In this document: in pieces, positions 42,481 to 51,565 of the stretch
Layout: the number at the start of each line of letters is the position of its first letter
Numbering within the stretch: position 1 is the first letter of the stretch
NCBI RefSeq assembly: GCF_007859955.1
Contig: NZ_SJPR01000007.1
Coordinates: forward strand, 59,769-123,768
DNA: 64,000 bases
Direction: 5' to 3'
DNA from: Botrimarina colliarenosi
GTDB lineage: Bacteria; Planctomycetota; Planctomycetia; Pirellulales; Lacipirellulaceae
Position numbers and translations under genes: made by a program
The notes under the pieces: generated by a model
Databases searched by the model: none
The model's input: the letters and a program-made list of their open reading frames with translations, nothing else
Told to the model about the DNA's origin: nothing

Positions 42481-44391
42481 ATGTCCGCTGCTACGACCCA
42501 ACCTCAGCTTTCGCTCTACACCGGTCCCGAAGCCAACGACGTCGCTGACCCGGCGCTCGCCGAGGATGCGACCCTCGTCGTGGCCGAGGTCGCCGAAGCG
42601 ACCGACCTGCTCGACGCCCCCGCCCCGGCGGCCGAGTTCACGCCCGACGGGCGTCCCTCGCGGATGGAGACCCCCACCGGTCCGCCGGCCGGCATCCCCG
42701 GTGGCGTTGACGCGGCGCTCCGCAAGATCGTCGCCCTGGCCCGCCGCCAAGGCTGCCTCTACTACGGCCAGGTCTACGACTACCTGCCCGACGAGACCTA
42801 CGGCACCGACCAGATCAACGCCCTGCTCTCGGCCGCCGAGGGCCTCGGTGTCGATCTCCGCGACCCCCCCGGCACGCGTCCCCGCTACGAAGAGGCCCAG
42901 GTCTACGGCGAAGGCGACCGCTCGTCGCTGCTCCGCGATGGGCTGCCGACCTCGTCGAGCGACCCGATTCGGATGTACCTCTCGCAGATGGCGGAGATCC
43001 CGCTGCTGACGCGTGAGGAAGAGATCAATCTCGCGAAGAAGATTGAGCTGACCCGCAAGCGGTTCCGCCGCAACCTGCTCCGCTCGTTCTACGCTCTTGA
43101 GGCGACCGTCAAGGTGCTCGAGAAGGTCCACGCCGGCGAGTTGCCGTTCGACCGGACCATCAAGGTGTCGCTCACCGAGCGGCTCACTAAGGAGCAGGTG
43201 TCGGCCCGTCTGCCGCACAACCTGGCGACGCTCCGCTCGCTGATGCAGGCCCAGCGGGCCGACTACGCGACGCTGGTCGATCGCCGCGTCGACGCCGCCG
43301 CCAAGCAGGAGGCCCGCCAGCGCTACCTCCGCCGCCGTGAGAAAATGCTCACGCTGGTCGAGGAGCTGAGCCTCCGCACGAAGCGTGTCAGCCCCCTCAT
43401 CCAAGAGTTGAAGGGGTTTGCCGACCGGATCGACGAAGTCCGCCGTGAGCTGGCCGAGCTGAAGGCGACCGACGCCTCGGAAGACAAGATCAACTCCGTG
43501 AAGGCCGAGCTGCTGCAGCTCACCAAACGCGTGGTTGAGAGCCCGGCGTCGCTCCGGCGTCGCGCCGAGATCGTCGCCAAGCAGTACCGCGAGTTCGAGA
43601 ACACCAAGCGGGAGCTCTCCAGCGGCAACCTACGCCTGGTCGTTTCGATCGCCAAGAAGTACCGCAACCGCGGGCTGTCGTTCCTCGACCTCATCCAAGA
43701 GGGGAACACCGGCCTGATGCGAGCGGTCGACAAGTACGAGTACCGCCGCGGCTTCAAGTTCAGCACCTACGCCACTTGGTGGATCCGCCAAGCGATCACC
43801 CGGGCGATCGCCGACCAGGCCCGCACGATCCGCATCCCGGTGCACATGATCGACGTGCTCACCAAGCTGCGGAACACGGCGAAGGGTCTCCAGCAAGAAC
43901 TGGGCCGCGAGCCGACCTACGAAGAGATCTCGCTCGCCGCCGATATCTCGCTCGAAGAGACCGAGCGCGTGCTCGACATCGGCCGCCACCCGGTGAGCCT
44001 CGACCGCCCCGTTGGCGACGGCGACGACTGCAGCTTCGGCGACTTCGTCGAGGACCACGGCACCGACAACCCGTCGAAGCTGGCCAACAACGGCCTGCTG
44101 CGGGAGCGGATCGACGAGCTGCTGAAGACGCTCACCTTCCGCGAGCGTGAGATCATCCGCCTGCGTTACGGCCTGGCCGACGGCTACAGCTACACACTGG
44201 AAGAAGTGGGCCGGATCTTCAAAGTGACCCGCGAACGGGTCCGCCAGATCGAGGCCAAGGCGGTCGCCAAGCTGCAACACCCGGTCCGCAGCGGGATGCT
44301 GTCGAGCTTCGTCCCCGAGGCGCCGGAAGTCGATGGCTTCGACATCGAAGGCGTCGAGGAACAAGGCCCGACGCTTCGCGCCGCAGCCTAA
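42481..44391 (+). CDS. rpoD: Primary RNA polymerase sigma factor RpoD/SigA
   Basis: A 636-residue sigma-70. After a disordered, Ala/Pro-rich N-terminus, region 1.1-like residues (ALRKIVALARRQGCLYYGQV) and region 1.2 (DPIRMYLSQMAEIPLLTREE) are followed by a long non-conserved insertion with coiled-coil character. Region 2 has NLRLVVSIAKKYRNRGLSFL, DLIQEGNTGLMRAVDKYEY and FSTYATWWIRQAI (-10 recognition). Region 3 and the region 4 HTH (EEVGRIFKVTRERVRQIEAK) recognise the -35 element. It is terminated by a strong hairpin. Confidence 0.97.
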   Translation: MSAATTQPQLSLYTGPEANDVADPALAEDATLVVAEVAEATDLLDAPAPAAEFTPDGRPSRMETPTGPPAGIPGGVDAALRKIVALARRQGCLYYGQVYDYLPDETYGTDQINALLSAAEGLGVDLRDPPGTRPRYEEAQVYGEGDRSSLLRDGLPTSSSDPIRMYLSQMAEIPLLTREEEINLAKKIELTRKRFRRNLLRSFYALEATVKVLEKVHAGELPFDRTIKVSLTERLTKEQVSARLPHNLATLRSLMQAQRADYATLVDRRVDAAAKQEARQRYLRRREKMLTLVEELSLRTKRVSPLIQELKGFADRIDEVRRELAELKATDASEDKINSVKAELLQLTKRVVESPASLRRRAEIVAKQYREFENTKRELSSGNLRLVVSIAKKYRNRGLSFLDLIQEGNTGLMRAVDKYEYRRGFKFSTYATWWIRQAITRAIADQARTIRIPVHMIDVLTKLRNTAKGLQQELGREPTYEEISLAADISLEETERVLDIGRHPVSLDRPVGDGDDCSFGDFVEDHGTDNPSKLANNGLLRERIDELLKTLTFREREIIRLRYGLADGYSYTLEEVGRIFKVTRERVRQIEAKAVAKLQHPVRSGMLSSFVPEAPEVDGFDIEGVEEQGPTLRAAA

Positions 44392-44419
44392 TGCGGATCG
44401 CGGTTGATTACTCGAACAG

Positions 44420-44454
44420 GGCCCGCGACGCCTCGGCGTCGCGGGCCTTTTTTG
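44420..44454 (+). terminator. Rho-independent terminator of rpoD
   Basis: GGCCCGCGACGCC (44420-44432) pairs perfectly with GGCGTCGCGGGCC (44435-44447) and is followed by TTTTTTG. Confidence 0.92.
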
Positions 44455-44461
44455 TTGCGCG

Positions 44462-44545
44462 ACTCCCGGCGCTGACGCTTAGGGCTCCCAATCTGGCTTT
44501 GCTCCCGCACCGCGAGAGGGAGCCCTAAGCGTCAGCGCCGGGAGT
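44462..44545. repeat. Palindromic element, family B copy 2, perfect 28-nt arms
   Basis: Arms 44462-44489 (ACTCCCGGCGCTGACGCTTA...) and 44518-44545 (...CTAAGCGTCAGCGCCGGGAG) are exact reverse complements around a 28-nt loop. It starts eight bases after the rpoD terminator, so a second terminator is not needed. Its CTAAGCGTCAGCGCC segment recurs alone at 58188-58202. Confidence 0.95.
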
Positions 44546-44648
44546 TGCGAAACGAGGCCGCCCCAGCGTGCGGACCCTTGCGAATCTGCCCCCACCGCCG
44601 CATAACGCGGGTTGGCAAGTTGACCGTCCGCAAAGAGACCTCGTCCGA

Positions 44649-45356
44649 ATGTCGTCTACCGTCTCCGCCGCCGCCCTCCGCGAGTTGCACCGGCTCCACA
44701 GCCAGCTCTCCGACCTCCGCGGCCGGCTCGACCGCGGTCCCAAGCAGGTCGCCGCCCACAAGGGGAGCGTCGCCCAACTCGAAGCGGCGCTCCAAGCGGC
44801 GAAGAACCACGCCCAAGAAACCCGTAAGGCAGCCGACCGCAAGCAGCTCGACGTCAAGGCGCAGGAAGACAAGATCGCCAACTGGGAAAACCAGCTCAAC
44901 ACCGCCAAAAGCAACAAAGAGTTCCAGACCTTCCAGGAGCAGATCGCCGCGGCCCGGATGGCCGCCAGCGTCCTCGAAGACGAAACCCTCGAGCTCCTGG
45001 GACGGATCGATGAGACCGCCGCCGAGGTGGGCCGCCACGAAGAGCGTCTCGCCGCGGGCCAGGCGGAGCTGAAGAAGGTCGCCGCCAACGTCGCCGCCAA
45101 CGCCACGACGCTCGAGGCCGAAGTGGCCCGGCTCGAGGCGGACCTCGCCGTCGCCGAGAAAGCGCTGCCGGGCGACTTTAAGTTGGACTACCAACGGGTG
45201 GTCGCCGCCAAGGGGGCCGACGGCTTGGCGCCGTGCGAAGACGGCGTCTGCGAAGGCTGCGGCCAGTCGACCACGCTACAAATGCAGTCCGACCTCAAGG
45301 CCTCCAAGCCGGTTTTCTGCAAGTCGTGCGGCGTGCTGCTCTACCTGCCCGAGTAG
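44649..45356 (+). CDS. C4-type zinc-ribbon coiled-coil protein (DUF164-like)
   Basis: A 235-residue protein: a long coiled coil (about residues 10-180, rich in Ala, Glu, Lys and Gln) ends in a four-cysteine ribbon, CEGCGQ ... FCKSCGVLLY. This layout is the DUF164/zf-RING_7 family found across bacteria; its molecular role is poorly known and may involve nucleic acid. The ATG at 44649 is chosen because the 27 residues upstream in frame are not family-like and approach the palindrome. Confidence 0.85.
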   Translation: MSSTVSAAALRELHRLHSQLSDLRGRLDRGPKQVAAHKGSVAQLEAALQAAKNHAQETRKAADRKQLDVKAQEDKIANWENQLNTAKSNKEFQTFQEQIAAARMAASVLEDETLELLGRIDETAAEVGRHEERLAAGQAELKKVAANVAANATTLEAEVARLEADLAVAEKALPGDFKLDYQRVVAAKGADGLAPCEDGVCEGCGQSTTLQMQSDLKASKPVFCKSCGVLLYLPE

Positions 45357-45379
45357 GGTTGGGGTCGATTGTCTGGGCG

Positions 45380-45451
45380 GCCCGAGGCTAGCGCCGACGG
45401 CTCAGAAAATCGGAGCGACCAGCCCTTGAGCCGCAGGCGCTAGCCTCGGGC
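45380..45451. repeat. Intergenic palindrome with a GGCTAGCGCC core
   Basis: Arms 45380-45404 (GCCCGAGGCTAGCGCCGACG...) and 45427-45451 (...GGCGCTAGCCTCGGGC) are complementary with a few mismatches. The GGCTAGCGCC core is shared with family A at 17 and 32 kb, so this may be a diverged member. It lies 24 bases after the zinc-ribbon gene. Confidence 0.85.
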
Positions 45452-45537
45452 GACCCCGCTTTGGTCCGTAATCAGCAGCGAAACGGCGGCCAGTCGGCCT
45501 TTACATCGCCCCCGCCGGTCGCCAGAATCAGTACGGA

Positions 45538-45571
45538 ACAGCAGGGCCCCCGGGGCCCTGTTGTTTTTTGT
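45538..45571 (+). terminator. Intrinsic terminator upstream of greA
   Basis: CAGGGCCCC-CGGGGCCCTG (45542-45560), extended by AACAG/TGTT on the flanks, is followed by GTTTTTTGTT. It probably ends the zinc-ribbon transcript before the greA promoter. Confidence 0.8.
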
Positions 45572-45651
45572 TATCCGTCGAGTGACGCTCCTGCATCTAG
45601 GAGTTTTTCACTAGGCCCTCACCGCTCAAGCCTCAAGCCTCTCCGCTGCCC

Positions 45652-46131
45652 ATGTCCGACATCATGCCCATGACCCGCGTCGGCTACGAAAAGCTGCGGG
45701 CCGAGCTCGACGTCCTCGAGAACGTGAAGATGCCGGAAGTCACCCAGCGGATCGCCGACGCGCGCGCCGAGGGGGACCTCAAAGAGAACGCCGAGTACCA
45801 CGGCGCCCGCGAGTCGCAGGGGATGCTGCAGGCCAAGATCAACCTGCTGAAGGACAAGCTCAACCGCGCCGACATCGTCGATACGTCCAAGCTGCCGAAG
45901 GACGAAGTCGTCTTCGGCGCCACGATCAAGGTGAAGGACCTCGACTTCGGCGACACCGAGGAGTTCACACTCGTCGGCGCCGGCGAGGAGGACTTCGACG
46001 AGGGAAAGATCAACGTCACCAGCCCGCTCGCCCAGGGCTTCATCGGCAAGAAGGTCGGCGCGAAGATCGAGGTCGAAGTCCCGGCGGGTGTGAACCGCTT
46101 TGAGATCCTTGAGATCCGCTTCGAGGAGTAG
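45652..46131 (+). CDS. greA: Transcription elongation factor GreA
   Basis: A 159-residue Gre factor that inserts its coiled coil into the secondary channel of RNA polymerase and triggers cleavage of backtracked RNA. The coiled-coil tip motif ARAEGDLKENAEYHGAR holds the two acidic residues (D and E) that position Mg2+. The C-terminal FKBP-like domain has SPLAQGFIGKKVGAKIEVEVP. Two nearby ATGs (45652 and 45664, 45670) make the exact start uncertain by a few residues. Confidence 0.96.
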   Translation: MSDIMPMTRVGYEKLRAELDVLENVKMPEVTQRIADARAEGDLKENAEYHGARESQGMLQAKINLLKDKLNRADIVDTSKLPKDEVVFGATIKVKDLDFGDTEEFTLVGAGEEDFDEGKINVTSPLAQGFIGKKVGAKIEVEVPAGVNRFEILEIRFEE

Positions 46132-46555
46132 TTGTCGAGAATAACGACACAGCCCTACCTCTCTAGGTAACGCCCAGGCATCGCCGACCCAGGGCAATTC
46201 TCGCCGAGTTGATGTCCATCGACCTCCGTTTCAGGGAGACTCGAACCTGCTGAGAACGATGAAGCCTCCGCAGGTTTGGCGGATGTCGAAAGCCGGTAAG
46301 TGGTATACGGCCGACGCTGAATAGGTTCCCCGGTGCGTCGAACTTCCGTTCGGCGAGCCGGCGTTGCTCGTTCGCCGACATTTCTGGACCTGCGACTTGG
46401 CTGAATCTGCGCCGTGAAAGGTGGAGAATGGTCGCGACCTCTCTTAGAATGCCATCTTTCTTAGAATGAGTGCGGCTAGGAAACGGCCGACCTTCGCAGG
46501 TTGCTCATCGCCATCCATCTGTTGCCCCACGCCATTCGAGAATCGGCCTAACGCT
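46132..46555. other. Gene-poor region before the secretion operon
   Basis: About 420 bases without a convincing gene. A minus-strand frame of 72 codons (46163-46381) has no recognisable family and Arg-rich composition, so it is not called. The segment near 46245 resembles a tRNA T-arm on the minus strand, but the stem does not pair. Promoters of the secretion operon are expected in the last 150 bases. Confidence 0.5.
46442..46468. repeat. Two TCTTAGAATG direct repeats 17 bases apart
   Basis: TCTTAGAATG occurs at 46442-46451 and 46459-46468, about 90-115 bases before the GspE start codon. They could be a binding-site pair or an accidental duplication. The core CTTAGAAT recurs once after the operon's last gene (about 53560). 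Confidence 0.6.
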
Positions 46556-47683
46556 ATGACATGGCCCTCGAATGCGCCGGAACTCGTCCAAGTCTTGCTC
46601 GAGCAGACTCTCTCGAAAGGGGCGAGTGACCTGCACCTGACGCCAACGCCTGATGGGCTTTTAGCCGAGTGGCGGATCGACGGCGTCATGCAAAGGATCG
46701 TGACATTTCCGCCTGCGATCGGCCCGAATATCGTGTCGCGATTGAAGGTGCTGTCCGGTCTGTTGACGTACGAAACCAACAAGCCGCAAGAAGGACGCCT
46801 CCGCCTCGAAGGGCTGGGCAGACCGATGCGAGTCAGCACGCTGCCGACGGTTTTCGGCGAGCGAATCGTCGGGCGAGTCATGTCAGAAAACGCCGGGGAA
46901 CTTGCGACGCTGAGTAGTATTGGGATGCCGGTGGACGTAGCGCGAGTCCTTGAGCGATCTCTGGCTCAAACGAGCGGGGCGGTGCTGTTTGTCGGTCCGT
47001 CTGGCGCCGGGAAGACAACGACGGCTTACGCCAGTTTGCGTACGATCCGTGAGCAGTCGGCTGGTGGTCGGAGCGTGGTCTCGCTCGAAGACCCCGTCGA
47101 GGTGATCGTGCCCGGCGTCGCACAATCGCAGGCCAATCCCCATGCCGGCTTCGACATGCATGCCGGCCTCCGGGCAATTGTCCGGCAAGACCCAGAAGTC
47201 ATCTATGTCGGCGAGATCCGCGATTCCGAGACGGCGCACATCGCTTTTCAAGCGGCGGTTACCGGCCAACTGGTAGTCACGACCTTCCACGCCAACGATG
47301 CGGCGACGGCCATCACCCGGCTACTCGATATGGGCGCCCCGGCGTACATGATTCGGTCTGCAACGCGGGCAATCGTCGCTCAACGTTTGCTTCGTCGACT
47401 CTGCACCGAGTGCCGGCGTGGCGCGACGCACACCGATTGTCAGGCCTGCGGAGGGATTGGCTATCGGGGGCGTGTCGTCGTTGCCGAAGCGGTCGATCTT
47501 ACAACATCAACACTCGCTGACTCGATTCATCCCGGGTACGATCGGGCACAGTTCGCGAAAGAACTCCAAGATCGCCAAGTCGCTTGTCTCCGTTCGCAGG
47601 CCGCCGACCTCGTGTCTGCCGGGGTCACGGATCAGCTCGAGGTCGATCGCGTACTAGGGTGGAACGAACGCGCTGGCGCGTAG
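46556..47683 (+). CDS. Type II secretion/type IV pilus assembly ATPase (GspE/PilB family)
   Basis: A 375-residue hexameric motor ATPase lacking the usual GspE N1 domain. It has the N2-like SDLHLTP region, Walker A GPSGAGKTT, Asp box SLEDPVE, Walker B QDPEVIYVGEIRDSETA, His box VVTTFHAND, and the tetracysteine zinc site CTEC ... CQACGGIGYRGR. It powers assembly of a pseudopilus through the GspF platform. The ATG at 46556 (MTWPSNAPELV) is chosen over an in-frame ATG at 46466, whose residues are not family-like. First gene of an eight-gene run. Confidence 0.92.
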   Translation: MTWPSNAPELVQVLLEQTLSKGASDLHLTPTPDGLLAEWRIDGVMQRIVTFPPAIGPNIVSRLKVLSGLLTYETNKPQEGRLRLEGLGRPMRVSTLPTVFGERIVGRVMSENAGELATLSSIGMPVDVARVLERSLAQTSGAVLFVGPSGAGKTTTAYASLRTIREQSAGGRSVVSLEDPVEVIVPGVAQSQANPHAGFDMHAGLRAIVRQDPEVIYVGEIRDSETAHIAFQAAVTGQLVVTTFHANDAATAITRLLDMGAPAYMIRSATRAIVAQRLLRRLCTECRRGATHTDCQACGGIGYRGRVVVAEAVDLTTSTLADSIHPGYDRAQFAKELQDRQVACLRSQAADLVSAGVTDQLEVDRVLGWNERAGA

Positions 47684-47722
47684 CCCGGCGTTATCCTTAT
47701 CGGGTGGAGCGGGATAGCAACG

Positions 47723-48757
47723 ATGCCGAAGCGTGCGACTCTCGAAGAGCTGATCGCAGTGAACGCGGAGATCTTAGCGCTCGCACGGGGCGGCCTGCCG
47801 CTCGCCCCGACGCTTACGCAAGCCGCCGGCATGTTGAAGGGCGCCGACTCTATAGCGGCCCGGCTGGGTGAGAGGGTTCAAGCCGGCCAGACTCTTGACG
47901 AAGCGATCGAAGCCGACGGCGCTCTGCCTCGCTACTACGCCGCGTTGGTGCGAGCCGGCGAGGCTTGCGGCCAATTGCCCGCGGCGCTGCAAGAACTGAG
48001 CGAGGCGCTGACGCGTTCGTTGCAACTGCGGCGCACTTGTGTAATGGCGGCCGGCTACCCGGTGTTCGTGGCCGTCGCCGCGTGGACTCTCTTGCTGTTC
48101 GCTAGCCAATCGTTGCTGCCCGAGTACGACTGGATCACCGCATCGCCTAGCGGCAACCCCGACGCTGAGACGCGGCGCGTGGTAATGGGGGCATTCCTCT
48201 ACGGCGTGCCCCTCCTCTTAGGCGCGTTAGTGCTGTGGGTTGTGGCGCGAGGTGGTCCCGATGGAGGAGTGTTGGCGGCGCCATTGGGCTCCGCCGCCAA
48301 TTTGCCCGGCGTGCGGAACGTCCTCAGGCTGACGGCAGCCTCCACCTACTGCCGATTGCTGACGCTGATGCTAAAGCAACGAACTTCCTTGCCGGTCGCA
48401 TTAGAGCTCGCCGCCGAGGCGACAGGTTGGCCAAGGTATGTCGGGCCTTCTAAACGACTCGCCGCGGCGATCCGTCAAGGGAACGCGGTTAGCGACGAAG
48501 GCGACGCGTTGAAACAGCTGCCTCCCCTCGTTCGCTCGGCCGTGGCGATGCAAGGAGACGCCGCTGTCTTAAGCGAGGCGATCGACCAAGCCGCCTCGTC
48601 TTACGAAGAGCGAGCTTCGTTGGCGTCCGACACCACCGCCGTTATGCTGCCAGTGATCTCTTCAGCTGTTCTTGGTGGAAGCGCGGTAGTAATCTACGCA
48701 GTGTTAATGCTCTGGCCGTACATCCAGTCGTTGAAAGAGATGGCGGGGTGGTTTTAA
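47723..48757 (+). CDS. GspF-like platform membrane protein, first of three
   Basis: A 344-residue protein. An N-terminal cytoplasmic helical bundle (LARGGLPLAPTLTQAAGMLK, VRAGEACGQLPAALQELSEA) is the T2SSF domain, with the G-E-x-x-G pattern. Membrane segments lie near 108-128, 160-180 and 315-335. A second, weaker F domain (about 205-300) follows. GspF/PilC anchors the motor and pilus base in the inner membrane. ATG at 47723 comes 39 bases after gspE. Confidence 0.82.
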   Translation: MPKRATLEELIAVNAEILALARGGLPLAPTLTQAAGMLKGADSIAARLGERVQAGQTLDEAIEADGALPRYYAALVRAGEACGQLPAALQELSEALTRSLQLRRTCVMAAGYPVFVAVAAWTLLLFASQSLLPEYDWITASPSGNPDAETRRVVMGAFLYGVPLLLGALVLWVVARGGPDGGVLAAPLGSAANLPGVRNVLRLTAASTYCRLLTLMLKQRTSLPVALELAAEATGWPRYVGPSKRLAAAIRQGNAVSDEGDALKQLPPLVRSAVAMQGDAAVLSEAIDQAASSYEERASLASDTTAVMLPVISSAVLGGSAVVIYAVLMLWPYIQSLKEMAGWF

Positions 48758-48790
48758 CGTTCGGCATCGGCCCCTCTTCGAAGGTTCTGC

Positions 48791-49846
48791 GTGTTTCCGT
48801 CTGAAGACTCCTCGATCGACCGACCCACCGACGACGGCGCCCGGGCAACGCCCGCCGCTCAGATCGCGCTGGGAACCGAGTGGCGGTTGCCGCTGCCCGC
48901 AATGCTCCGCGCACTCGGGGAAGAGCATGGCGGCCGCGTGGGCGTCGCGATTGAATCGCTTGCCGATGAGCTCGACGGCGGCCGCTCGTTGAAAGCGGCC
49001 CTCGCGGAGGTTTCACCTCGCTTTCCGAAGAGTCTCCGCAGGCAGTTGCAGATGGTGGCCGAAGCGGGTGGGGATCTTTCAACGGTGTTGCCAGCCTTGT
49101 CGAATGTCGTCACCAGCGAGCGCCAATTAAGGGGCCGTTTGTTTGCGATCTTCACTTACCCGCTACTCGTGTCGACGATGTTGGTGGGGGTCATCCTCTT
49201 TTCATCGTGGGTTCTTGTCCCTGAATTCGCGTCGATGTATGGCGGTTTTGGGCTCGAACTGCCGGCGGCGACCGAGTTCTTCTTCTGGTTCTGCCGCTGG
49301 GCTCCGCTCACCATCCTGCTTATCGGGCTAACCGTCGCCGGACTCTCCGTGATGGCAATGACGCCGGGGTTGGCTCGCTACGTGCATTGGTTCGTCGGCA
49401 GCTTGCCCTTCATTGGTCCTCTGTGGACCTACGAAGGCCATGCTTCGCTCGCCCGAATGCTGGCGACCTACACGAAGGCGCGTCTTCCGTTAGGCGAATC
49501 ATTGCGTTGCGCCGCGGCAGGATTGGTCGATCACAATCTTGCCACGGCGGCGCTACAAGTCGCGCAGCATTGCGACGAAGGCAAGAGTCTCGCCGATGCG
49601 ATGAGTGCGTCGCGGCACTTCGAAAGGGATTTAGTCGGGCAAATCCGTGAGGGCGAAGAAAGCAGCGCCCTGCCCGCCGCCCTGGAGTCAGCCGCCTCGA
49701 GCTATTCGGCCCACGCACGACGACAACTGGAGTTTCTCTCTTGCTCGCTTCCCCCTCTCATGATCTGGCTGGTGGGTGGGTTTCTCATGCTGTTCGTCCC
49801 CGCGATGTTCTTGCCGATGCTCAAACTGATCGAAGGGTTATCCTGA
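48791..49846 (+). CDS. GspF-like platform membrane protein, second of three
   Basis: A 351-residue protein starting at a GTG. It has the clearest GspF features of the three: the first F domain with LPLPAMLRALGEE and LQMVAEAGGDLSTVLPALSN, the helix FAIFTYPLLVSTMLVGVILF, and a second F domain (LARMLATYTKARLPLGESLR, IREGEESSALPAALESAASS). It ends in the typical helix before FLPMLKLIEGLS. It may be the main platform protein, with its neighbours as divergent partners. Confidence 0.88.
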   Translation: MFPSEDSSIDRPTDDGARATPAAQIALGTEWRLPLPAMLRALGEEHGGRVGVAIESLADELDGGRSLKAALAEVSPRFPKSLRRQLQMVAEAGGDLSTVLPALSNVVTSERQLRGRLFAIFTYPLLVSTMLVGVILFSSWVLVPEFASMYGGFGLELPAATEFFFWFCRWAPLTILLIGLTVAGLSVMAMTPGLARYVHWFVGSLPFIGPLWTYEGHASLARMLATYTKARLPLGESLRCAAAGLVDHNLATAALQVAQHCDEGKSLADAMSASRHFERDLVGQIREGEESSALPAALESAASSYSAHARRQLEFLSCSLPPLMIWLVGGFLMLFVPAMFLPMLKLIEGLS

Positions 49847-49859
49847 CTCACTACTCGCA

Positions 49860-51131
49860 TTGAATCTCAATCCGCTAACCATCGTTTTTGCAACGCTCGC
49901 CCTCGGTTTGGCGATCCGGTTCCTGCTGCGCCTTGCGTACGGAGCACGCGGCCCCGAGCGGCACGACCCGGTGTACTCGCTATTCCGCGTCATCAGCTGG
50001 TTGCTGCTGATCCCGCTTGCTTGCGTGGTCGCGGTGTGGTCGCTGTTTGGAGCGTTCGTCCCCGTATTTGTCGTGTGGTACTCTGGTCTCGAGATGGCGC
50101 TGGCGAAGCGGTCGCAAATGCGTCAAGAAGCGTGGTCGATCGTCACCCGAGCGATGGCCGCCAACCTCCCCGTCGGGCCAGCGTTGCAGGGGCGTCTCGA
50201 CCGTTTTCGTGGGCCGGTCCTCCGACGCCTGCGGCGATTCGTCAAGGACCTTGCGAAGGGGACGGAACTGCCCGTCGCTATCGGTAAGAACGCAAGAGCG
50301 TTCCCACCGATGGCGCAGGCCTACGCCGCCTTGGCGGCCGACGGGGGACTGCCGATCTCGGTCGTCGCAGGTCTTGAACCTGTGGAGGATCAGGGCTCGC
50401 AAGTGTGGGGTCTCACCCGCCGCTTCAGCTATCTGGCGTGGGTGACGTTGCTGATGATTGGCATCGTGACATTCATCTTCGTGGCGATCGTCCCTGCATT
50501 CGAAGCGATCTTCGTCGATTTCGGGCTAGAACTGCCGGCGATCAGCCGTTCGCTGATCGGATTACATCAGCTTCCATTCGCCGAGTTATTGGTCAGTCTC
50601 ATTTCGTTGACGCTGATTCTACTTGGACTTTTCGTCGTGATCGTCATGCTCTGCTATGCAGTCGATCTACCCGTCTTAGGATTGTTAACCGACTATCTCT
50701 TTAGTGCTTGGCGTCGGGCCGATGTCCTGCGGCTATTGGCGAACGTGGTAGAAAACCGAATGCCGCTACCCGATGCGATCAATCGGCTCGCACAAGGTAC
50801 GCCGAGGTACCCCATTCGCTTCATCGCCCATCGTCTGCGCCAATGCCACGACGAGATAGATGTTGGCGCCGACTGGTCGATGTCACTCGAACGGGCAGAC
50901 TTAATCGATCCGGTTGACAGAGACCTCCTGCGGGCGGCTCAATCAGCCGGCAACACCCCCTGGGCATTGCGGTCCATAGCCGACCGTCGCGTCGCCCAGG
51001 CCGCGTTTCAATGGGAGGCGTGGCAACAGATCGGGTTCACACTTGCGATAGTCGTGTTCGGTCTCTTTGTCGCTTGGATCTGCATCGCGCTGTTCGTGCC
51101 ACTCGTCAAGCTAATCAACGGACTCGCCTGA
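49860..51131 (+). CDS. GspF-like platform membrane protein, third of three, divergent
   Basis: A 423-residue protein with a probable TTG start. Unlike its neighbours it begins with two or three membrane helices (residues 5-25, 44-80), then a degenerate first F domain (VTRAMAANLPVGPALQGRLD), the helix YLAWVTLLMIGIVTFIFVAI, a second F domain (RLLANVVENRMPLPDAINRL, LRAAQSAGNTPWALRSIADR) and a terminal helix before VPLVKLINGLA. The GLELPA and VKLINGLA segments match gene 2, which supports duplication. Its stop overlaps the next start by one base. Confidence 0.78.
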   Translation: MNLNPLTIVFATLALGLAIRFLLRLAYGARGPERHDPVYSLFRVISWLLLIPLACVVAVWSLFGAFVPVFVVWYSGLEMALAKRSQMRQEAWSIVTRAMAANLPVGPALQGRLDRFRGPVLRRLRRFVKDLAKGTELPVAIGKNARAFPPMAQAYAALAADGGLPISVVAGLEPVEDQGSQVWGLTRRFSYLAWVTLLMIGIVTFIFVAIVPAFEAIFVDFGLELPAISRSLIGLHQLPFAELLVSLISLTLILLGLFVVIVMLCYAVDLPVLGLLTDYLFSAWRRADVLRLLANVVENRMPLPDAINRLAQGTPRYPIRFIAHRLRQCHDEIDVGADWSMSLERADLIDPVDRDLLRAAQSAGNTPWALRSIADRRVAQAAFQWEAWQQIGFTLAIVVFGLFVAWICIALFVPLVKLINGLA

Positions 51132-51565
51132 TGTTCCATCACTCCAGAGAACACACATCACGTAGCCGTAGGGGATCGCTCCTCTTGGAGTGCGTAGCGG
51201 GGCTGGTAGCATTGGGGATCGCCCTGGTAGTGATCAGTCGCACGACTCAAACGATCGACCGCCAGTGGCGCCTGACGACTCAAGAGCGGCTTGCTACCGA
51301 AACCCTCGACAATGCGATGGAGCTCGCCCTCGCACTCGACTGGGGCGACATCACTGCCGAAAGGCTAGCCGACATCCAGCCGTCGCCGCATGCCGTAGCG
51401 AGACTGCATCAATGGCGCCTCTCCGTCGAGGTAGCAGAGGAAGACTCGCCAATCACCGGCAAACGTCTGCAATTCGTTCTCAGTTGGCAACCAACGCCGG
51501 CAGCCGAACCGCTAAGCCGAAGCTTGGCGACCTGGGTCTATCCCCGGGAGGGCGTCGAGCCATGA
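51131..51565 (+). CDS. Minor pseudopilin-like protein (GspI-type)
   Basis: A 144-residue protein. Its N-terminus RSRRGSLLLECVAGLVALG has the prepilin peptidase pattern: Gly at -1, a hydrophobic helix, and Glu at +5 (SLLLE). The mature part is short and soluble. Start and stop codons overlap those of both neighbours (ATGA), so translation is coupled. Position between the platform genes and the next two pseudopilin-like genes fits a GspI/J/K order. Confidence 0.75.
   Translation: MFHHSREHTSRSRRGSLLLECVAGLVALGIALVVISRTTQTIDRQWRLTTQERLATETLDNAMELALALDWGDITAERLADIQPSPHAVARLHQWRLSVEVAEEDSPITGKRLQFVLSWQPTPAAEPLSRSLATWVYPREGVEP

Noticed and set aside
46225..46320. tRNA-like T-arm (TTCGAGT loop) on the minus strand
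   Set aside because: The flanking 5-base stems do not pair and no acceptor, D or anticodon arm can be built around it.
46163..46381. Small minus-strand gene before the secretion operon
   Set aside because: Arg-rich composition, no ribosome binding site and no recognisable family.
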